Below, piece by piece: positions 41,201-49,588 of a stretch of 64,000 bases of DNA. The first letter of the stretch is position 1; every line of letters begins with the position of its first letter. The notes under the pieces were generated by a model. That model had not been told where the DNA came from and did not search any database. It saw nothing but the letters and a program-made list of their open reading frames with translations. Position numbers and translations under genes: made by a program. Source of the stretch: Hirundichthys speculiger (taxonomy: Eukaryota > Chordata > Actinopteri > Beloniformes > Exocoetidae); contig JAGFBZ010002318.1 in assembly GCA_018398805.1 (NCBI GenBank), positions 310,001 to 374,000 of the forward strand, given 5' to 3'.

Positions 41201-43275
41201 CCATTCAGGATCCAACAGAACAACACGTGAACATGTCAAACCGCTAGAACGTGCTACTTAAAAAGCCATTACTGTTGTCAACAGAGCGCTTCCCCACTTC
41301 TCCACTTAACAATATGTTGCCTCTTGAGCTTGAAGACTTCAGCGCAGCGTAATGACCTGCTGCTAGCTTTAACGTCTGACAGCGCCGGAGCAGAGACGGG
41401 TCTTTACCAGCGTTACGTTTCACGTACGACTCAGAGGTGAAAGCTACCAATTAAAAACAAGAAATCCACTGGGATACGTTCAAAAAGGGGATTCAAAGTA
41501 CATGTTTCCAGACCTTCCAGTTGTGTAAGTTCCTGTTTAAACTGAGAAAGGCGACTGTGGAGGAGGCAGGAGAGCAGAAACTGAAAAATACATAAGAAGA
41601 AAGGGCAAAGGAAAGAGAAGTAGAAGGTGATACAAGGGAAGAAAGGCAAAAGTAAAAAAAAGAGACAAAGTACAAGGCCTGGCAGGAGGCTGGGGGGGTG
41701 GGGGGGGGGGGGGGTGGGGGGGGCAGAGAGCTCTCTTTAGACAGGTGTTATCATGTAACAGGTCTTCTTGGTGCGTCAGAGAGCTCCTTCTTAGTCAAAA
41801 AGATTTTTAAAAAAAGAGAAAGAAGAAAAAAAGAGATAAGAGGACACGACATTAGAGGAGGCCAAGAATGAAAGCAAAGAGGGAAACGTCTGGAAAGTCG
41901 ACGTCATGACTTTCAGGCTCTTTATGAGAAGCCGAGACTGAATTTCAAGATCTTTCTATCTTTCTCTCCCTCAAACGTTAACCTGGAGAACATGCCTGAT
42001 GAAAGGTGGAACTGGTCCCTGGACCATCTCAGTCCAGCCCCCATTTAAATAAAAAAACAAAACAACACAATATTTACTGAAAAAAATCTCATTTTGTCAA
42101 TGATTCTTGCTGGTTATGATGATTCAGAAGAAAACGAGAAGCTGCTGCACAATGTTGAGATTTTAAAACACATGTGTCAAACACAAGGCCCGTGGGCCAA
42201 ATGTGGCCCGCCACATCATCTTATGTGGCCCTCGAGAGCTTGGGCATTATTGGCTTAAATTTTAAACCAATATTTTACGACTTAAAATAAGCTTACGCCG
42301 CTTTAAAGCACATATTGACAATAAACTCCATCTCCCATCATGCATTTCGTCGTAACCCACAGTGATAATGGTAGCTAGGAGCAAGACGATTTTTCAGAAC
42401 TGATGGACTTAAGAAAAACCTTTATAAAGTAATCCCAACATGTCCATAAAAGAGAAATTGATGCACGAGGAAGACAGTTTCATGAACGATAAGAAAACAA
42501 TTACAAGTTTGTACCTCACGTCGGTATTTTGACAGCAAACACAGAGCTAAGTATGCTAAATTTAGCCTGCAAGAAAAACAAAGAACCGCTTCCGCTTCTG
42601 AAACCAAGGTAATAGATACTCTTACAACCACAAACCCTGAGTTTAATATGATAATAAGTTAAATATTTGAAACTTGAATACACAATAATACAGAAACCGT
42701 TATTTAACATTATAATAAGGTGTAGTTTAATTTATTTTGATTTACATTGCATTTTGTTACATTCATGCTGTCGTTCTGGCCCTTTGAGGGCCACCATGAT
42801 GCTGATGTGGCCCTCAGTGGAAATGTTTTAAAACGTCCGTCCCTCAGCAGCACGTTTGAGCAGCTCGAAGCTCATCGAGTTGTTTTCTCAACCAAGTACA
42901 ATAATCATAGAATAAACCCGTCATCGTCGTGAGAGGAAGTAAATTAACTGGAAAATCTCTTCCAGTTTAAATCTCAGCCAGGTTTTTCCTTCCATCAAAG
43001 AAAGCAGTGAATCATTCATGTACAATTTAAGTAAGTAAGTAAACTTTATTTATACAGCGCCCTTCACAGACCATGGTCACAGAGCGCTTCACAATTAATT
43101 TCAGAGCATTTTCTCTACTGATTGGTGGATTTGATATGAAAATAACTGACAGGAAGCTATAAAAAGTCCGACGCTAGTTCAGCACGTTTATCTGCTTTCT
43201 TTCAGGCCGGCCGCCGTAGAGAAGAAACCTCCGGAGCTCAGCACCCTCAGCGACGGTTACCAGATCCGTATATGA
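16188..43275 (+). CDS. vash2: vasohibin-2, tubulin tyrosine carboxypeptidase, eight coding exons
   Basis: Exons: 16188-16508, 21599-21687, 21839-21895, 27014-27088, 32305-32542, 32643-32786, 39903-40021, 43206-43275. They join through GT-AG introns into 1,113 bases (370 aa plus stop); human VASH2 is about 355 aa. Known of the family: vasohibins, with the small partner SVBP, remove the C-terminal tyrosine of alpha-tubulin using a transglutaminase-like Cys-His-Ser triad. Seen here: Cys173 in [12 protein letters not shown], His208 in [16 protein letters not shown] and Ser225 in MGMSRRQDL. The 35- and 17-residue spacings equal those of VASH1 (Cys169/His204/Ser221). The N-terminal 55 residues are Ser-rich and probably disordered; exon 7 encodes a basic RS-type tail; the protein ends [16 protein letters not shown] and [11 protein letters not shown] favour VASH2 over VASH1. 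The gene spans 27 kb, with introns full of transposons. Confidence 0.96.
16932..17352. mobile_element. Non-autonomous DNA transposon in vash2 intron 1
   Basis: Ends are CACTGGAAAAAAGG and, reversed, CACTGCAAAAATTTAAAATC, a common fish TIR. Flanks CACACACG and CACAGACC agree at six of eight positions, a weak target duplication in a CA repeat. There is no coding capacity. Confidence 0.7.
17679..17968. mobile_element. hAT-type MITE, 290 bp, perfect 8-bp target duplication
   Basis: It begins CAGTGGTGCGCAAACTGTGG and ends, reversed, CACTGGTTCTCAAATTTTTA. Both sides carry GCATAAGA (17671-17678 and 17969-17976). Subterminal GGTACGC repeats are present; no frame. Confidence 0.88.
18492..18800 (-). 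repeat. Interspersed repeat, inverted partner of 19735-20122
   Basis: Reverse complement of the copy 1 kb downstream, with many scattered differences. It includes TTTCATCAAAATCCATCCAT and GATCCAGAATCCAGGATTTC. It is a widespread fish repeat of uncertain class. Confidence 0.8.
19540..19561 (+). repeat. Poly-G run of 22
   Basis: An uninterrupted G tract in vash2 intron 1, followed 50 bases on by a poly-T run of about 25. It is prone to G-quadruplex formation and to sequencing error. Confidence 0.9.
19735..20122 (+). repeat. Interspersed repeat, forward copy
   Basis: Runs from the GTTATCTGTCTGTCTG region to CTTGGCGGAGGTCTGTGCTC and TCCGAGTGCTTTTCTAGTT. The 3' segment (GGCGGAGGTCTG...CCGAGTGC) is longer than in the inverted copy. 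Both lie in vash2 intron 1. Confidence 0.8.
21599..21687 (+). CDS. vash2: vash2 coding exon 2
   Basis: Encodes [20 protein letters not shown] and [10 protein letters not shown], the linker and helix before the [11 protein letters not shown] block. The acceptor CAG ends at 21598; the donor is GTATCC after the split Gln137 codon. Confidence 0.94.
21839..21895 (+). CDS. vash2: vash2 coding exon 3 (57 bases)
   Basis: Encodes [19 protein letters not shown], near-invariant in vasohibins. The Gly156 codon is split across the GTAAGT donor. Confidence 0.95.
23061..24077. mobile_element. Repeat family with GGCCCCGA ends, copy 1 (vash2 intron 3)
   Basis: Left GGCCCCGACC and right CGGGGCC segments are inverted. 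The interior has repeated CTACCCGCTAACCG / GCGGGTAGCGG motifs and a GGTGGTCTGACCACC palindrome near 23895. Segments 23199-23405 and 23980-24077 are found again at 55203-56880. It carries the insertion at 23513-23687. No transposase frame is seen; class unknown. Confidence 0.6.
23513..23687. mobile_element. 175-bp MITE with perfect 8-bp target duplication
   Basis: Ends are CAGGGGCG and, reversed, CTGGGGCG; CGTCTATG flanks both sides (23505-23512, 23688-23695). The interior is rich in GGGCCC. hAT-like by duplication length. Confidence 0.82.
24790..25735 (+). pseudogene. Tc1/mariner transposase relic, split by a hAT fragment
   Basis: Two parts. The first, 24790-25040, encodes the helix-turn-helix side ([18 protein letters not shown] and [16 protein letters not shown] text, with stops). 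The second, 25237-25735, encodes [17 protein letters not shown] text, [35 protein letters not shown] and [16 protein letters not shown]. The latter motifs are the Tc1 catalytic-domain landmarks, spread over two frames. A transposon end at 25041-25236 separates the halves. It is dead: frameshifts, stops and an insertion. Located in vash2 intron 3. Confidence 0.88.
25041..25236. mobile_element. 3' end of a hAT element inserted in the Tc1 relic
   Basis: It ends, reversed, CAGTGGTCCCCAACCCCCGG, a well-known fish hAT terminus; the same 15-base start appears at 28888. The other end of the element is missing, so this is a truncated copy. Confidence 0.78.
26769..26985. repeat. 33-bp pyrimidine-rich minisatellite before vash2 exon 4
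   Basis: About 6.5 units built on CCTCATCCCCGTCCTTCCCC and CGGCCCTCCTCTG, with one shortened unit. It ends 28 bases before the exon 4 boundary, so it extends the polypyrimidine tract of that acceptor. Confidence 0.93.
27014..27088 (+). CDS. vash2: vash2 coding exon 4, carries the catalytic cysteine
   Basis: Encodes [20 protein letters not shown] then VILG, including the nucleophile Cys173. The exon is 75 bases with both boundaries in phase 2, so skipping it would keep frame while removing the active-site Cys. It lies between a pyrimidine-rich minisatellite upstream and a CA repeat downstream. Confidence 0.96.
27098..27155. repeat. CA microsatellite after vash2 exon 4
   Basis: CACACA with TCACA and GCACA interruptions, starting about 10 bases after the exon 4 donor. 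CA-rich RNA just downstream of a donor is a known hnRNP L type context; its effect here is inference. Confidence 0.9.
27594..28741. mobile_element. hAT-type element, 1,148 bp, perfect 8-bp target duplication
   Basis: Ends TAGGGCTGGGCAA and, reversed, TAGGGCTGGGCAACG. CTAAATAT flanks it at 27586-27593 and 28742-28749. Subterminal motifs are GTTAACGCG and GATTAATCGC. No full transposase is seen. Located in vash2 intron 4. Confidence 0.9.
28888..28956. mobile_element. hAT terminal fragment
   Basis: Starts CAGTGGTCCCCAACC, identical to the reversed end at 25236, then diverges into unknown sequence. No partner end was found before 29332. Confidence 0.55.
29340..29712 (+). mobile_element. hAT-type non-autonomous element, 373 bp
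   Basis: TIRs CAGTGATTCCCAAAGT and, reversed, CAGCCATTCCCAAACT. Flanks GCCTACAA (29332-29339) and GCCTGCAA (29713-29720) differ at one base. A second, inverted copy is at 4395-4703. Confidence 0.87.
30939..31104. repeat. GGAT/GGAC tetranucleotide microsatellite, about 165 bp
   Basis: GGAC variants cluster in the first 70 bases and the rest is pure GGAT, suggesting expansion from one side. It gives open frames (WMDG) in several phases that are not genes. Confidence 0.95.
32170..32240. repeat. TG microsatellite before vash2 exon 5
   Basis: About 33 TG units with TTTT and AG interruptions, ending about 65 bases upstream of the exon boundary. Confidence 0.9.
32305..32542 (+). CDS. vash2: vash2 coding exon 5, carries catalytic His and Ser
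   Basis: Residues 182-260, [20 protein letters not shown], then His208 and Ser225 of the triad, [19 protein letters not shown] and the helix ending TLKK. A TG microsatellite ends about 65 bases before the acceptor. Confidence 0.97.
32643..32786 (+). CDS. vash2: vash2 coding exon 6
   Basis: Residues 261-308, [20 protein letters not shown] and the helical [12 protein letters not shown]. It follows exon 5 after a 100-base intron. The donor is GTACGA in phase 0. Confidence 0.96.
34087..35227 (-). mobile_element. Tc1-like transposon, 1,141 bp, both ends present
   Basis: Ends CACTGTCTGGCCAAAAAAAA and, reversed, CACTGCCCAGCCAAAAAAAA, each flanked by TA (34085-34086, 35228-35229), the Tc1 target. 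On the minus strand, 35140-34946 encodes the amino end ([10 protein letters not shown]) and 34490-34287 the catalytic part ([40 protein letters not shown]). The frame is broken between them, so the transposase is defective. Located in vash2 intron 6. Confidence 0.92.
35385..35570. mobile_element. LINE-like 3' tail
   Basis: TTGAACTGTGGGATGAACTT, AGCGTCCAGGGAAAACCC and GGAGGAAATCCGAACC resemble the retroposon 3' sequence with a pseudo-table-of-contents pattern common in fish. The class is uncertain. Confidence 0.45.
36465..37060 (-). mobile_element. Truncated Tc1-like transposon
   Basis: The left TIR CAGTCCTGGCCAAACGTTTT follows a TA. Minus-strand 36879-36676 encodes [34 protein letters not shown] and [20 protein letters not shown], the C-terminal half of a Tc1 transposase. 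The opposite end and N-terminal half are absent. Confidence 0.87.
37560..37717. repeat. CTCTCCATCC / CTCTCCGTCT minisatellite
   Basis: Short 10-12-base pyrimidine-rich units, irregular, in vash2 intron 6. Minus-strand open frames (MERGMERD) are repeat artefacts. Confidence 0.85.
38334..39500. mobile_element. hAT-type element, 1,167 bp, perfect 8-bp target duplication
   Basis: Ends GAGGCCTGTCAG and, reversed, TAGGGCTGTCAAAGTTAACG. ATTAAAAT flanks both sides (38326-38333, 39501-39508). The right end, with GTTAACGCG palindromes, is partly duplicated inside at about 38978-39112. No intact transposase. Confidence 0.87.
39903..40021 (+). CDS. vash2: vash2 coding exon 7, basic RS-like tail
   Basis: Residues 309-348. 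It reads [20 protein letters not shown] then [12 protein letters not shown] and ends DKS with the last codon split. The frame was fixed by joining to exons 6 and 8; the longest open frame here is out of phase with the true one. The charge pattern matches the VASH2 tail. Confidence 0.93.
41692..41723 (+). repeat. G-rich tract in vash2 intron 7
   Basis: Runs of 7, 14 and 8 G separated by T, a strong G-quadruplex candidate on the sense strand. Confidence 0.85.
42168..42860. mobile_element. hAT-like element remnant with AATGTGGCCC blocks
   Basis: Begins ACATGTGTCAAAC and GGCCCGTGGGCCAAATGTGG; toward the other end, TGGCCCTTTGAGGGCCACCA and GATGTGGCCCTCAGTGG recur. This is typical of a widespread fish element. 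No clear target duplication is seen. Confidence 0.55.
43025..43115. repeat. LINE/SINE-type tail before vash2 exon 8
   Basis: GTAAGTAAGTAAACTTTATT, TATACAGCGCCCTTCACAGA and AGAGCGCTTCACAATTAA form a frequent fish retroposon tail, about 90 bases upstream of the final exon. Confidence 0.5.
43206..43275 (+). CDS. vash2: vash2 coding exon 8, with stop codon
   Basis: Encodes [20 protein letters not shown] then RI and TGA at 43273-43275. It matches the conserved vasohibin C-terminus ending GYQIRI. Confidence 0.95.
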
Positions 43276-45905
43276 CCCCCCCCACCCCCCACCCCCCCGA
43301 GACTTCTTCAGCCGTACGGAGCACCGGTCCAACGGTTCCGTCTGCCACCTGCATCCGTCGGCCGAGTCGCTGCAGCTGCAGCATCACAGCTGGATGGTGA
43401 ACACTCAGATGTGTTACAGAAACATGACAAATATATTTACACGCAAGACGGACAGCGGCTCAGCTTAACTCATTTGGTAGCAGTAGATTATTGACGACCT
43501 GAACATTTTATTTATGCAGTTATTTATTTTTAAAGTTTACACAAACACCTTTCAGTCGTGTAGCTGAAGCGTTCGTCCTCCGTCGGTGACATCAGTAGAG
43601 ACGATTCATCCTGTCAGAATAATCAAAAAGAGAAACACGTCGGGTCGTTCTTGCGCACAAATGTATCAAAATGTGGATTTTGAATTTAGATTGTTATCGT
43701 GTGTCGTACCACATCTGCTGTCGACCGTCTTCTGTCAGCGATGCGAGCGGCGAGGTCAGTTTCCCAACGTGGTGCTGGTTCGCAGGACTGAAGCCAAATG
43801 AAGTTTACTTGCCTACAAGAAATTTAAAAGGAAAAAAAAAGAGTTTGAAGTCCTGCTAACTCATCCGCTAGTGTTGTAACAGACTGCAAATGATGACAAA
43901 CCTGTCAGTGTTCCAGCAGTCCAAACAAGACGAAGAACATTTTTAGATGAACACTGTTGATCACAGCGGATGAAATATGCAGAGAAAAGGATGATGTAGA
44001 AAAAGGAGTGATGCAGAGAGGAGTCTCAGAGGAGAACGGAGTGATAATTAGAGAACTGTGGCAGCATTCCTGATCCCTGCGACTCCTTCATCCAGCGCCA
44101 CGTCCCATCATCCCCTGCTCCTCTAACTGCTGGGCCAGCTGGAGGCTGCAGCCTCGTTCGGGTCCGGCCAGCTGTCCACGCAGGCAGACGAGGAGGAGCA
44201 GATGCTGCCGGCTGACGGAGCGCTCACTTAATCCCCAATAAGGTTCGCTAACGCTACGTAGCATTGTGTGAGCGCTGCGAGCAGATCAGTGTTTAACCAA
44301 AGCAGGAGGAGAATCCACCAGCTGTCGTTTCCTGTTTCACTCTGTAAAGCATCATCAGGATTGTCCAGAAAAGTCCAGTCAAGACAGAATTTGATGGGAT
44401 GTTTTTGGGTTCTCCTCTCGAGGCCTTCAATGAATCGAAGCTGAGGCGCTTCGAGCACGTCCAGCGTTATTTTTTACCGTTGAGCCAAAACACACAAATA
44501 TTAAACACATGCAAATGGTAGAAGATCAACATATCAAACGCAGAGATGAAGCTGTGTTGAGTCTGTGAATACTACAACAGTGCTGCAGACACGATGCAAA
44601 AACTCACCTGGTGCTCACGACAACTTACACGTCACAACGCAGAACGACAGCACATCATACCTGGCGAAGCTATTTAACACCAGCTAAGTGAAAATGCAGG
44701 TTTCTTCTAAACAACTGCATTCGATGAATTAAACATCAGTAAGTCTGAGGCGACAGAAACGTTGCATTAACATTGTCTAAGGCAGTGAGGACATTTCTGA
44801 ATGAAGCATCATAAAGTAGGTGTTCTGGTAGTTTTCTAGTCAGGTGTGGTCACCCAGTGAAGAAAGACTTCAACGATGTCCATCAGTCGTTTCCAAACAA
44901 CGTAGAAGTGCAGCAGACAGATTATTCACAGGTGGAAAATGTACGAGGACGTCAGTATTCTTCACAGTAGAGTAAATCTCAGCAGGTTGAAACCATGCAG
45001 TGATCAAAGAAATGCAAAAAGAAAAAGCAGAAGGAAAATAAAACACAGGTAAAAAGTCCAGAGCTCCACATAAAGCAATATCAGCCCAACCGGCTCCTGC
45101 TGTCAGTCACGGTGGTGGACTGGTTCAGACTGGTCCGGTACGTCGCAGCTGTCGAGCCGCTCCAGCGGATAACGAAGTGTTTTACAGTCAGATCTGAGGC
45201 CGTCTGTCCGACAGATGGAACCTGGATAAAATGGGTCAGGCAATAACAACACAGTGACCCAGAGCACACCAGCACATCTAAACCAGGGTGGTAGAAAAGA
45301 CAAGCCCCAAAAACAACACCGAGGCGGGAACAGCAGAGTTCACTCAGGTGGATGTCGTTTCTAAAGAGGCTGCTCGTCACCGAAGCTCCCGTCCTGTCTC
45401 ATCACACTCTTTATTTCCTGCTGGTTCAAGTGCTGTGCAGACTGAGGGGTTTCAGCGAGTGTTTCTGGCTCCAACACACATCCGCCATGCGGGTGGGAGT
45501 GTTGTCGAAACATGGGAACAGCTGAAAGAGCTTTCAGTTAACACCCGGACCCCAAATCCAGACCCCAAATCCCCCAAATGAAGAGGACACGTCACGGTTG
45601 TGGAGCAGAAGCAGAACAGTTGGCTGCTGTGCAGAAGTTACGCTGTAACTTCAAGTCTTCCATTCAGTTTAGTCCTTTTTACTTTTTCATAAAAATATAG
45701 AATAAAAAAGGTGATCTCAGGTCACAAGTTCAATGCAAATCCATTTAAATACAGTCCAATTAAATGCTAATCTAATCCACGTACATTCAGTTCATTTGAA
45801 CATTATAATACTTTTTATATCAAATTAATTCTAAATCAGTAGAACTGGCAGCTTAGTGAAGGAAACCAGGAGTTCTGGTTCAGTGTTCTGTTGTGAACAG
45901 GGACA
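43276..45905. other. vash2 3' UTR and flank; no gene seen
   Basis: The stop codon is followed by a C-rich run and mixed sequence. AATAAA occurs near 45036 and 45683, but the real polyadenylation site cannot be chosen from sequence. Short frames look random. Confidence 0.4.
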
Positions 45906-46655
45906 GGCTGGTGTGGGACCAGATCAGCCAGGGCTGGTCCCAGATCAGCCAGGGCTGGTCCCAGATCAGCCAGGGCTGGTCCCAGATCAGCCAGGGCTGG
46001 TCCCAGATCAACCCCAGGGCTGGTCCCAATCAGCCAGGGCTGGTCCCAGATCACCAGCTGTGGTCCAGATCAACCAGGGCTGGTCCCAGATCAGCTCTGT
46101 TTAACAGAATTTAACAGAGCTGGTCCCAGATCAGCCAGGGCTGGTCCCAGATCAGCCAGGGCTGGTCCCAGATCAGCCAGGGCTGGTCCCAGATCAACCA
46201 GGGCTGGTCCCAGATCAGCCAGGGCTGGTCCCAGATCAGCCAGGGCTGGTCCCAGATCAGCCAGGGCTGGTCCCAGATCAGCTCTGTTTAACAGAATTTA
46301 ACAGAGCTGGTCCCAGATCAGCCAGGGCTGGTCCCAGATCACCTCTGTTTAACATCGCTGGTCCCAGATCAGCTGTGTTAAACCAGCGAGGGCTGGTTAA
46401 ACAGAGGTGATCTGGGACCAGCCAGGGCTGGTCCCAGATCACCTCTGTTTAACAGAATGTAACAGAGCTGGTCCCAGATCAGCTCTGTTAAACAGAATTT
46501 AACAGAGCTGGTCCCAGATCAGCTCTGTTTAACAGAATGTAACAGAGCTGGTCCCAGATCAGCTCTGTTAAACAGAATTTAACAGAGCTGGTCCCAGATC
46601 AGCTCTGTTTAACAGAATTTAACAGAGCTGGTCCCAGATCAGCTCTGTTTACCAG
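45906..46655. repeat. 21-bp minisatellite with nested longer units
   Basis: The core unit is GCTGGTCCCAGATCAGCCAG plus G. From about 46090 it alternates with TCTGTTTAACAGAATTTAAC-type spacers, giving 42-60-bp higher-order units. One block is inverted at 46396-46422. Confidence 0.95.
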
Positions 46656-46659
46656 ACTA

Positions 46660-49215
46660 ACGGCCTGGACAGCAGCTAAACTGGACAGCAGCTAAATGAA
46701 GAAATGAGATTAAATGTGTGATTTTATCCTGATGTCTTTTTGCTGCTCAGGAGAATCACTTGAGATTAAAAAAAAAAAAGTCAGTTGTCTGCCGTTAATA
46801 AGATGAGACAAAAACAGCTGATCTATGTGTAACTGTAACTCTATATTACTGATTTATAGTTTTCATTTGGAGGTTTAGATAAAAATGTGGCTTCTCAAAT
46901 TAATAAAAGTATAAAAATTATTACATTGGTTCAGTTTAAGAAATAATATTTTTTTGGGGGGGTTTGGTGAGGGATCTAATCTCTCTCCAATCAATAAGCA
47001 CAAGTTTGTGCTTTAAGTTGTTACAAAAAAGTTTCATCCAAACATGCCCTGTGGAGTATTAGTAACATTTATCAGCGTTTTTATGAATTCATTTCAAGAC
47101 CGTTTCACCTGAATTCCACTGATCAGCAGTCGAAAAACGAATTCAATGGATTCACGCAGTGTTTAAATAAAAGTGTCACTTTGAGATCAAAGCTGAGGTT
47201 AAACTCCTGTAAATGTCTAATGCACGTTCTTTATTATTTTTCTCTCGTCAGTCATTAGTGGGATAATTACCACCTGATTGTTTCATGACTTTACTTTGAA
47301 TGTTCCAGCGTCCTCTCAGTCACTGATCGTGTGTTTTTATTGGAATGAAAAGATTTTATTGCAGTTTTTCGGAAGACAGTGGAAGTTTTCTGTGTAGTAA
47401 ATGTTTCATTCAGAAACAGCGTTGGATCTGATCCAGCCGAGGCCGTTACCACAGCTGTTCTGATCCTGGTCAATACTGAGTACTGATCCCATACCAGCGT
47501 TAGTTCATTTTATTTATTAATGAACAAATTAAACATTTGGATTTTTAAAAAATTAATATCAAATAAAGAATAGCTATTAATGAAGAAATGCGGGAATTAA
47601 ACTTAAAGTGCAGCCACAATAAAAAGTCATTTATATTTTGACATCTGAGGACACTGGGAGTCCAGATGTTCACAGATGTTCACTTCTTTCAGCTTCTTTC
47701 TTATCGTCAGTCGGTCTCGCACCACTTAGCAGGTTCAGATCCGTATTTCCATCCAGGAAAACTTCATGGCAGCTCCAGATGTGTGTTCTACACCTGGCGA
47801 CTCCAAACAGGAAGTTGTAAAGCACTTTTGTGTAACTTCCTGTACCGACTTTTAGAGCAGTGAAGAAGAATCGGGGTCGTGTTTGTCCAGATAGCGTGGT
47901 ATGGAACGGTGAACGGACGGATGAGCCAGTGTTTCCAGTACCGGTGCTGGTTTGGGAGCAGACAACAAACCTGCCAGTTTAACAGACTCGTACTGAAGCT
48001 CGTGTGTTGATGCTTGATGGAGGATTGGTGATAGTCAACTTTAAAACAGGAACAGAAAAGCACAAAGCTGCTTTGTTTTATAGCTGTGGAACCAGTTTCA
48101 CACCAGTTTCACACCAGTTTCACACCAGTTTCACAGCACTGTCTGACCAACATATCACAGTATGTTGCAGAGGTACGCATTTGTATCATTATTTTTAAAC
48201 TAAAGCGAGTTTTAAGGGCCTAATCTTCCTTTATGCAGATGTGAGCGTGAGAACAAAGATAAAAACTGGAGTTTTGTCGATTTTACCAAACAAAAGCGAT
48301 AAACAACCAGACTGTTGAACTGCCTGACCTGATAACTGTCAGCGTAACAGCTGGAACGCTCCACATCCAGATGTTAGCGTCTGACAGTTTATCTTGCTGA
48401 ATGTTTCCTTTTTAGGAGAGTTTTGTGTTTGTGTCACATTTACTTTCTGAAGACGTCTGAGTTGCTTCATCGATTGTACTCTATGTGTTTGAATGAGGAG
48501 TGTTTGTTTTAAAAAGAAACCTTGTAAATCGAGCAGGTGTTTCCTTTCAAGGCCTTTGATTTGTTACCAGGCCCTTGTTTGGTAGTGAAGTTCTCGTTCC
48601 CGCCGTTACTTCGGTCTGCAGGCACAAACACGTCGCTCCAGCTGTAAAGCAAATCTACCGTCTTTCATCATCAAATGTTTAATGCAAAAACACTTCTATG
48701 ACAAACTTTACGCCCCTGCTGACTTAAAGACTGAGCACGATGAGCACGAGAAACAAGTCATTTAATGAATTAACAGTCAAGCCAAATGCAGAAGAGAATA
48801 TCAACTTTATTCAAGACTATTTCAAATGTCCATAAGAATCTTCTAGTGCCTCAGTAGTGTTTTTTTTTTTTTTTTTTTTTTTTTTGAGTTTCTTTGGTTT
48901 ATGTTTAAAGAAAGTTCCCAAGTGTGTTCTCACAAAAAAAAGTTTCATGTAAACTCACGGCAGGTTTTACTTTGTAGTTTTGAATGTGCTTTGAAATTCT
49001 GTATCATAAAACTATAATTCATTTATTTTTTTTCTTCACCTTTTTCCAAAAAAAAAAAAAAAAAGAAAATGGTGCTGTAAAGAACAAAGGGAGGTTTCAG
49101 TGCAACGTGCTGCACGAGGAGTAGAAAAAAAAAAAGAAAAAAGTCATGTTTGTGTAGAAATCCAACCCTGAATGGCTGCGTGGCGCCGAGCCGACCGGAC
49201 TGAAGCAGCGTGACG
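46660..49215. other. Intergenic, no gene recognised
   Basis: Contains a four-copy ACCAGTTTCACA repeat (about 48090-48135), a poly-T run near 48862-48886 and, on the minus strand, an AATAAA near 48810. No conserved coding sequence is visible. Confidence 0.4.
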
Positions 49216-49588
49216 GCGGCCTGAGAAACCCGCTCAGGGTCGTCCTGAGAAACCCGCTCAGGGTCGTCCTGAGAAACCCGCTCAGGTTCGTCCTGAGAAA
49301 CCCGCTCAGGGTCGGCCCGAGAAACCCGCTCAGGGTCGGCCCGAGAAACCCGCTCAGGGTCGGCCCGAGAAACCCGCTCAGGGTCGGCCCGAGAAACCCG
49401 CTCAGGGTCGGCCTGAGAAACCCGCTCAGGGTCGGCCTGAGAAACCCGCTCAGGGTCGTCCCGAGAAACCCGCTCAAGGTCGGCCCGAGAAACCCGCTCA
49501 GGGTCGGCCCGAGAAACCCGCTCAGGGTCGGCCCGAGAAACCCGCTCAGGGTCGGCCCGAGAAACCCGCTCAAGGTCGTCCAGGGTCG
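49216..49588. repeat. 24-bp minisatellite, about 15 copies
   Basis: Unit GAGAAACCCGCTCAGGGTCG plus GCCC/TCCT. Because 24 is a multiple of three, the minus strand stays open from 49645 to 49097 with the octapeptide pattern GPTLSGFL. Whether the frame is used is unknown; the flanking residues match no family known to me. Confidence 0.95.
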
